Below are positions 1 to 4,304 of a stretch of DNA of 8,103 nucleotides, one piece after another. The translations under genes and the position numbers were made by a program. Position 1 is the stretch's first letter. Each line of letters begins with the position of its first letter. The notes below the pieces were generated by a model. That model was not told where the DNA came from, did not search any database, and saw only the letters and a list, made by a program, of their open reading frames with translations. The stretch lies in the NCBI GenBank assembly GCA_003136295.1, contig PLDZ01000048.1, positions 61,994 through 70,096 on the forward strand, written 5' to 3'. Source of the stretch: Candidatus Dormiibacterota bacterium (GTDB lineage: Bacteria; Chloroflexota; Dormibacteria; Aeolococcales; Aeolococcaceae).

Positions 1-384
1 AAACGGTCCGCAACCTCCGCCGTCCGGGGTGCAGTCCGAGCTCACCCCTTGCGTCGAGCCACTCACGAGTGCCAGGTAGTTCGGCGCGCTCGGATGTGCG
101 ATCGCATACCACGCGGTGAACGACATGTAGTCCGAGGCGAGTGAACAGAGGTAGGGGTCGGCATCGCATGAGCCGAGGGTCGCCGCGTAGCCTCGGTTCT
201 CCTCCACGATCACCATCACGTGCGGCTCAGCCTGCGCACCGACTCCCGGCGGGGTGAGTGTCGCAGCCGGCGACGTTGTCGGAGGTTGGGGACGTGGCGA
301 ATGGCTGGCGGGGGTGCCACAGGCCGCCACGATGACCGCGATCACCCCGATCACCGCGGCCATGCGCATTCGTCGCGCCGTCAT
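1..384 (-). CDS. Phosphoesterase-family lipoprotein (acid phosphatase / phospholipase C-like), N-terminal part, runs off window
   Basis: Partial gene read from an ATG at 384-382; the 128 visible codons reach base 1 without a stop. Residues 6-21 are hydrophobic and end in a lipobox VAAC (Cys22), so the protein is probably an exported lipoprotein. A Pro/Thr/Ala-rich stretch (about 24-52) follows, typical of a tether. The catalytic fold starts near residue 55: HVMVIVEENRGY at 55-66, then AHPSAPNYLALVSGST at 96-111 and SDC at 116-118. These match the N-terminal core of the phosphoesterase family (PF04185-like), whose members hydrolyse phosphate monoesters or phospholipids outside the cytoplasm; the EEN segment and the HPSxPNY block are its hallmarks. 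Substrate cannot be told. The start is supported by the signal peptide, but the upstream GGTGAG is a weak ribosome site, and ATGs at codons 6 and 8 are possible starts. The small membrane gene upstream lies on the same strand. Confidence 0.85.
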   Translation of the reverse strand, partial: MTARRMRMAAVIGVIAVIVAACGTPASHSPRPQPPTTSPAATLTPPGVGAQAEPHVMVIVEENRGYAATLGSCDADPYLCSLASDYMSFTAWYAIAHPSAPNYLALVSGSTQGVSSDCTPDGGGCGPF

Positions 385-394
385 TCCAAGCTCA

Positions 395-413
395 CCGGAT
401 GACAATCATCGGG
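395..413. promoter_or_regulatory. Imperfect palindrome before the phosphoesterase start
   Basis: GATGA-CAA-TCATC at 398-410 forms a 5-base inverted repeat. It extends with one mismatch to CCGGATGACAATCATCGGG (395-413) and is centred about 20 bases upstream of the phosphoesterase ATG. It could be an operator or an RNA hairpin near the ribosome site. It is short enough to be chance. Confidence 0.2.
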
Positions 414-460
414 TGCGACGTCGACACCGCAACGGACGGTGCCACGAGTCACCCCTCCAA

Positions 461-479
461 CGACGGCGCGGTGCCGTCG
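461..479 (-). terminator. Hairpin after the 36-residue gene, possible terminator
   Basis: A perfect 7-bp stem (CGACGGC / GCCGTCG) with a 5-base loop begins 7 bases past the stop codon of the small membrane gene, in the 102-base gap before the phosphoesterase. On the minus strand only TTGG follows, not a U-run, so it is a poor intrinsic terminator. It may instead attenuate read-through or protect the upstream 3' end. Confidence 0.35.
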
Positions 480-486
480 ACCGGCG

Positions 487-597
487 TCAGACCCGGGACC
501 GTCCCCGCATGAGGTACCAGCCGATCGCGATGAGCACGATCACGACGACCACGTAGACGATGATCTCTTTCGTACCAAAGACATTGAATGCGAGCAT
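487..597 (-). CDS. 36-residue single-span membrane microprotein
   Basis: Short gene from ATG at 597-595 to TGA at 489-487. The peptide begins MLAFNVFGTKEI. It then has an uninterrupted hydrophobic segment from about residue 12 to 30 (IIVYVVVVIVLIAIGWYLM) and ends in a basic tail RGRSRV. This is the layout of one transmembrane helix with a cytoplasmic positive tail (N-out, C-in by the positive-inside rule). The main evidence that it is real is a strong ribosome site, AAGGAG, 8 bases before the ATG, together with the clean amphiphilic design. I do not recognise a family and assign no function. Small proteins of this type often act as subunits or regulators of membrane complexes, but nothing here shows that. 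It is divergent from the aromatic fusion gene and lies upstream of the phosphoesterase on the same strand, with a hairpin between. Confidence 0.72.
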   Translation of the reverse strand: MLAFNVFGTKEIIVYVVVVIVLIAIGWYLMRGRSRV

Positions 598-605
598 GGG
601 GCTGT

Positions 606-611
606 CTCCTT
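606..611 (-). promoter_or_regulatory. Ribosome binding site of the 36-residue gene
   Basis: AAGGAG on the minus strand with an 8-base spacer to the ATG at 597. It is the best Shine-Dalgarno match in the window and decides that the 36-codon frame is translated. Confidence 0.75.
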
Positions 612-767
612 GATGGTGGTGACGGCTGGATCTGCCGCCTCCACGAGCGGATTCGCCGCCATCCTACGGTGCAGGTCCGCGTCTTTGCGCGTGCGCCTGG
701 GGCTCGCGGCCCCCAAAAGGCGTCATCCAGCCTACGGCGAACGGCCCCGACGGGTTTACTCGCTCTT

Positions 768-800
768 GACCCGGGGGGTCCCGCCCGAGTCCGTAGACTC
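768..800. promoter_or_regulatory. Paired inverted repeats over the promoter of the aromatic fusion gene (candidate operators)
   Basis: GACCC-GGG-GGGTC (768-780) and GAGTC-CGTA-GACTC (787-800) are two small palindromes whose centres are about 19.5 bases apart, close to two helical turns. The second covers the likely -10 box TAGACT, and the first sits where a -35 element would be. That placement suits a repressor controlling aromatic synthesis. Both have only 5-base arms and their sequences are unrelated, so chance remains possible. Confidence 0.3.
794..799 (+). promoter_or_regulatory. -10 box TAGACT, probable leaderless start of the aromatic fusion gene
   Basis: TAGACT fits the TANNNT -10 pattern and ends 6 bases before the GTG at 806, so transcription should begin at or next to the start codon. 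No Shine-Dalgarno sequence precedes the GTG, which supports leaderless translation. A TTGACC at 766-771 lies 22 bases upstream, too far for a standard -35. Confidence 0.5.
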
Positions 801-805
801 CGCAA

Positions 806-2845
806 GTGTCTGAGCCCGACGGCGAGCTGCTCGCTCTCCGCAATCGCGTCAGCGACCTCGATCAGCGGATCGTCGAACTGATCGCCGAGCGGTTCCGCGT
901 GGTCGCCGATGTCGCCAGGGAGAAGGCGGCATCCGACACCGCAATCCGCGATTCCGACCGCGAGCGCCAGGTTCTCGCCGCGGTGGAGCAGATCGCCCGG
1001 ACCGAAGGCGCCCCGGTCAACCTCGTTCGCCGGATATATCGCGATCTCCTCGCCGAATCGGTGAGCCGGCAGGTCTCCAGTCGTTCGGGCCTGCAGCGCG
1101 AGGTGGTGCTCAGCGTCGCCGTGCGCGGCGAGCAATCGTTCGGCTTCCTCGCGGCACAGAAGTACCTGTCAGCACGCGACATCGCCGGCGAGCTGGTCGT
1201 GACCCCCACCTACCAGGCTGCCGTCGACGCCTTGAAGGCAGGGGAAGTCGACCTGGCCGTCCTGCCGATCGAGAACACCGCGGCAGGAAGCGTCGACGAC
1301 ACCTACGATCTCCTCCGCGAAAACGAGGTGTCCATCGTCGGTGAGGAGACATCCAGCATCGATTACTGCCTATGCGGAGTCAGCGGGATTCCGCTCGGCG
1401 CGATCAGCCAGGTGCTCGCGGCGGGAGACGCTCTCGAGCAGTGCTCTCGATTCCTGCAGACACTTCCCAATGCGTCGCAGATCTTGCATTTCGACACGGG
1501 TGGCGCGATGCGGCTCGTGCACACTGAGAGCGATCCGACACACGCGGCCATCGGCGCGCCGGAGGCGGCGGCCGCGCATGGGTTGGTCGTCCTCCAACGC
1601 GGCATCGCCAACCACGCCGAAAACTACACGAGGTTCATCGTGCTCGCCCGGCATCCTGTCGGCGTAGAGCTCAGCGCTCCGTGCAAGACGAGCCTCATCC
1701 TGATCACCCGGCACGAACATGGCGCACTGATGCATTCGCTCGGTGTCCTTGCGGCGAGCGGACATTCCATGACCAAGCTCGAATCGCGCCCTCGTCCCGG
1801 CCGGCCCTTCGAGTACATGTTCTTCATCGATTTCGGGGGAAACATCGCGGATCCCCGTACCGCAGATGCCTTGGACGACCTCCGCTCGACCGCGTTGCAC
1901 CTGAAGGTGCTCGGAAGCTATCCCGCAACGACGACGAGAGGTGACGCCCAGCCGGGCGATGCCACACCACTCGTGCCACCGTCAGCCGATGCCGATGGAA
2001 TCGAATCCGTTGTCCGACCGCGCCCGGCGACCACGCCGTCGAAGAATTACCGGCTGGCGGGTCGCGGCGCGCGGTCCGACGACACGGTGATTCCTGTCGG
2101 GAATCTGCTGATCGGTGGCGGCGGGTTTCTCGTCATGGCAGGCCCCTGCTCCGTCGAGTCCGCAGACCAGATCAACGCCACCGCGCGAGCAGTTCGCGAA
2201 GCGGGCGCGCAAATCCTCCGGGGAGGAGTGTTCAAGCCTAGGACCTCGCCATACGCATTCCAGGGACTCGGCTGGGCCGGTCTTGAACTGCTTGCCGCGG
2301 CGGGTAAGGCAACGGGAATGCCGATCATCAGCGAGGTCATGGCGGTGGACCAGGTCAGGCGAATGGCGGAGATGGTCGACGTGCTCCAGGTCGGGACCCG
2401 AAACATGCAGAACTTCGACCTCTTGCGCGAGCTCGGCAAGGTCGATCGCCCGATCCTGCTCAAGCGCGGTCTCTCGAGCACCATCGACGAGTGGCTCGGC
2501 GCCGCGGAGTACATCCTCGCCCTCGGCAACCAGCAGGTGATGCTGTGCGAGCGCGGCATTCGAACTTTCGAGACGAGTACGCGCAACACGCTTGACCTGT
2601 GCGCGATACCGGTGCTCCGCGAGCTGACTCACCTACCCGTCATCGTCGATCCAAGCCATGGCACCGGTCATCGCGCCTACGTCGCGCCGATGGCGAAAGC
2701 CGCACGTGCTGCGGGTGCTCACGGTCTGCTGATCGAGGTGCATCCGGATCCTGACAATGCACTCTCAGACGCCGAACAGAGCCTGTCCTTCCCGGAATTC
2801 CTCTCGCTCATGCGCAGCCTGCAGACCGTCGTCCCCGTCTCCTAA
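806..2845 (+). CDS. Trifunctional chorismate mutase / prephenate dehydratase (ACT) / DAHP synthase
   Basis: 679-residue fusion in one frame, GTG start, TAA stop. Residues 1-90 are an AroQ chorismate mutase; R12, R29, K40, D49, R52 and Q89 match E. coli PheA R11, R28, K39, D48, R51 and Q88. Residues 100-283 are prephenate dehydratase with PIENT (154-158), EQCSRFL (211-217) and catalytic TRF (275-277). Residues 293-375 are an ACT domain with GALM (306-309) and ESRP (326-329), the phenylalanine-binding signature. After an Ala/Pro/Asp linker (376-412) comes a type I-beta DAHP synthase: AGPCSVES 445-452, FKPRTSP 476-482, LLKRG 551-555, DPSHGTG 615-621. C448, H618, E644 and D655 have exactly the spacing of the Thermotoga maritima metal ligands C102, H272, E298 and D309. 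The enzyme should condense phosphoenolpyruvate with erythrose 4-phosphate and convert chorismate to phenylpyruvate in the cytosol. Oddity: the dehydratase N-terminal motif (GEQSFG, 108-113) is one residue short of the usual GPxGxxS. Feedback by phenylalanine is inferred. Confidence 0.93.
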   Translation: MSEPDGELLALRNRVSDLDQRIVELIAERFRVVADVAREKAASDTAIRDSDRERQVLAAVEQIARTEGAPVNLVRRIYRDLLAESVSRQVSSRSGLQREVVLSVAVRGEQSFGFLAAQKYLSARDIAGELVVTPTYQAAVDALKAGEVDLAVLPIENTAAGSVDDTYDLLRENEVSIVGEETSSIDYCLCGVSGIPLGAISQVLAAGDALEQCSRFLQTLPNASQILHFDTGGAMRLVHTESDPTHAAIGAPEAAAAHGLVVLQRGIANHAENYTRFIVLARHPVGVELSAPCKTSLILITRHEHGALMHSLGVLAASGHSMTKLESRPRPGRPFEYMFFIDFGGNIADPRTADALDDLRSTALHLKVLGSYPATTTRGDAQPGDATPLVPPSADADGIESVVRPRPATTPSKNYRLAGRGARSDDTVIPVGNLLIGGGGFLVMAGPCSVESADQINATARAVREAGAQILRGGVFKPRTSPYAFQGLGWAGLELLAAAGKATGMPIISEVMAVDQVRRMAEMVDVLQVGTRNMQNFDLLRELGKVDRPILLKRGLSSTIDEWLGAAEYILALGNQQVMLCERGIRTFETSTRNTLDLCAIPVLRELTHLPVIVDPSHGTGHRAYVAPMAKAARAAGAHGLLIEVHPDPDNALSDAEQSLSFPEFLSLMRSLQTVVPVS

Positions 2846-4206
2846 CGCTGACGGGGCCGCTCTACCCATAAGAAGCTCGTGAAGTTCTCGTCGAGGTCCT
2901 GCAGGTTGTCCTCGACCACGCGCAGGCCGTTGAGATCGGCGAGGGTCTTGCTCCCCATGGTGCCGATCGACGAGGGAAGCTGACCTGCACCAAGAAGCTC
3001 GGCCACCTTCGCCTGATCGATGAGATCTCCCTCCCCGCTCGTCTGTTTGAGATTCGCGTACTTCTTCTCAAGGGTGGTGCGGCACTGGCGCAACACCTGA
3101 GGATGGGCCATGACGGTGTCGACCTGTGAGAAGTCGGCTCCGCCGGCGATCATCAACGCGTGCGAGATCTTGATCGCAAACTCCTCGACGATCGCGAAGC
3201 GGTAGCGGGCCATTGCCGTGACCGACTCACCGACCATGCCGCCGACGGAGTTGTGAATCGCGAAGACGCCGCGATCGATCTCCCCCTCGTGGAGCGCGCG
3301 CAGGACGCGCTCGGTGGTGTGCAGGTAGACGATCTCGCACGGCGCCTCCGGGGTGCGGCTCATGTAATACCGGGCTGCGTCTTCGTTGAAGCTGCCGCGC
3401 CCGCCCTGGATGCCGACGACCATGCGGTCGGTGACGACACGATTGGGGAGCAACAGGTCGAAGACCGAGTCCTGGGCTTCCGAGAGGCGCAGCCGCATCG
3501 CCTTGGTATGCGGGTTGAGCGTTTGCAGATCGACGAAGAGCTGCCAGGTGTCGTTGCTCACCTGCGACGTGACGTCGTGCAGTCGCTTGGTGCCCAGGGT
3601 ATCGATCGGCGTCGCCGCGAATCCGAACCGTTCGAGGGTGCGACCGACGAAATGGGTGACGCCCTGACTCTCGGCCGCCAGTCGATCGTGCTCATCGGCT
3701 GACATCGGCACGACCACGAGCCCCTTGGATTCGAAGTAACGCGTCCATGCCTGCAGGGCTTCCGGCGGCAGGCGGTAGCCGTCGATGACGATCGTCTGAC
3801 CTGTCATCCCGCTCGCCGAGACACTGTCCGGTCCGAACAGCGGATGCGTGAGCAGCGCCTGATAGGCGGCAGGAAGATGACGCTGGAACACGTCGCGCGC
3901 GTGCACCTTCACCGAGAGGACGTCGATGAGCGTTCGCGTCCCGCCGAGATCCTGAAAGTACGGAAGATGCTGCTTGATCGTGGCCTCGAATTCGGAGATG
4001 GGGACGCAGTAGAAGACCGCGTCGGATGCGAGCGTGTCACGCAGCGAGGAGGTGGCCAGCCCGAGCAGCTCGGCGTATGCGCGCTGCATCGGATCGGAGT
4101 CATATGCCCTGAGCGTGAAGTCGTCCTGCAGCGTCGACGCCCAGAGGCGTCCAAACCGGCCGAGGCCAACCACTCCCACTGTTGCCGGCAGGGCACTGGT
4201 GATCAC
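2842..4206 (-). CDS. tyrA: Prephenate dehydrogenase (TyrA) with C-terminal prephenate-dehydratase-like domain
   Basis: 454 residues from GTG at 4206-4204. Residues 10-255 are a TyrA dehydrogenase that oxidatively decarboxylates prephenate (or arogenate) towards tyrosine. It has a dinucleotide loop GLGRFG (14-19), acidic D36 at the end of strand 2 (NAD preferred), DVLSVK (95-100), catalytic-type HPLFGP with H121, EHDR (172-175), QGVTHF (181-186) and NPHT (231-234). Residues 263-452 resemble a prephenate dehydratase fold, GIQGGRGSFNEDAA (265-278), but the PIENT-like site reads AIHNS (316-320; Glu to His) and the TRF site reads TSF (443-445; Arg to Ser). No ACT domain follows. This half is therefore probably a regulatory or otherwise altered domain. 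The start at 4206 is chosen because TACACT lies 7 bases upstream; a GTG at 4239 would add 11 residues without a ribosome site. Its stop overlaps the stop of the convergent aromatic fusion gene. Confidence 0.88.
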   Translation of the reverse strand: MITSALPATVGVVGLGRFGRLWASTLQDDFTLRAYDSDPMQRAYAELLGLATSSLRDTLASDAVFYCVPISEFEATIKQHLPYFQDLGGTRTLIDVLSVKVHARDVFQRHLPAAYQALLTHPLFGPDSVSASGMTGQTIVIDGYRLPPEALQAWTRYFESKGLVVVPMSADEHDRLAAESQGVTHFVGRTLERFGFAATPIDTLGTKRLHDVTSQVSNDTWQLFVDLQTLNPHTKAMRLRLSEAQDSVFDLLLPNRVVTDRMVVGIQGGRGSFNEDAARYYMSRTPEAPCEIVYLHTTERVLRALHEGEIDRGVFAIHNSVGGMVGESVTAMARYRFAIVEEFAIKISHALMIAGGADFSQVDTVMAHPQVLRQCRTTLEKKYANLKQTSGEGDLIDQAKVAELLGAGQLPSSIGTMGSKTLADLNGLRVVEDNLQDLDENFTSFLWVERPRQR

Positions 4207-4213
4207 CGGGGCT

Positions 4214-4219
4214 AGTGTA
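4214..4219 (-). promoter_or_regulatory. -10 box TACACT, probable leaderless start of tyrA
   Basis: On the minus strand TACACT ends 7 bases before the GTG at 4206, and no Shine-Dalgarno sequence is present. Transcription would then start at or beside that GTG. The box would lie inside the gene if the more upstream GTG (4239) were used, so it argues for the shorter protein. No good -35 is visible. Confidence 0.45.
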
Positions 4220-4289
4220 CGGGTGCGCCACCGAACCACTCGAGTCGCAGGCGCCGGCGACGGCGCTGCGCCGGAGACGGGTGCGTCGG

Positions 4290-4295
4290 TATGGT
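4290..4295 (+). promoter_or_regulatory. -10 box TATGGT before the PEP carboxylase gene
   Basis: TATGGT fits TANNNT and ends 9 bases before the ATG at 4305, leaving a leader of at most a few bases. A perfect 13-base palindrome, CGGCGC-T-GCGCCG (4261-4273), sits about 36 bases upstream of the start, at the -35 position, and could be an operator. The region is GC-rich, so such palindromes arise easily by chance. Confidence 0.4.
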
Positions 4296-4304
4296 CTCCA
4301 ATGC

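Larger units (their letters stand above)
598..805. other. Divergent intergenic region between membrane microprotein and aromatic fusion gene
   Basis: About 208 bases with no convincing gene; the open frames through it lack ribosome sites and family resemblance. It holds the ribosome site of the leftward gene (606-611). It also holds two near-identical 11-mers, CCATCCTACGG (659-669) and CCAGCCTACGG (727-737), whose minus strands contain TAGGAT and TAGGCT, which could be -10 boxes for the leftward gene. A GGGGC/GCCCC hairpin (699-713) and the promoter of the rightward gene with two inverted repeats (768-800) complete the region. Confidence 0.5.

Noticed and set aside
699..713. GGGGC-TCGCG-GCCCC hairpin as a terminator
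   Set aside because: Only a 5-bp stem, no U-run on either strand, and no gene ends nearby.
766..771. TTGACC as the -35 element of the aromatic fusion gene
   Set aside because: It lies 22 bases from the -10 box TAGACT, outside the normal 16-19 base range.
254..813. Plus-strand open frames across the left intergenic area
   Set aside because: They are antisense to the lipoprotein signal region and the small membrane gene, lack ribosome sites and show no protein family.
449..1135. 228-residue minus-strand open frame
   Set aside because: Mostly antisense to the chorismate mutase/dehydratase coding region, Arg/Ala-rich with no family resemblance and no ribosome site; a shadow of GC-rich codon use.
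1982..2632. 216-residue minus-strand open frame
   Set aside because: Entirely antisense to the DAHP synthase domain, whose motifs are unmistakable on the plus strand.
806..2845. The trifunctional fusion as an assembly or frameshift artefact
   Set aside because: The frame is continuous through the linker, and coding motifs on both sides keep normal spacing with no internal stop, so an artificial join is unlikely.
4215..4304. GTG 4215 as the start of PEP carboxylase
   Set aside because: It would add an Arg-rich 30-residue leader unlike the family and overlap the tyrA -10 box; ATG 4305 fits family length and its own -10 box better.
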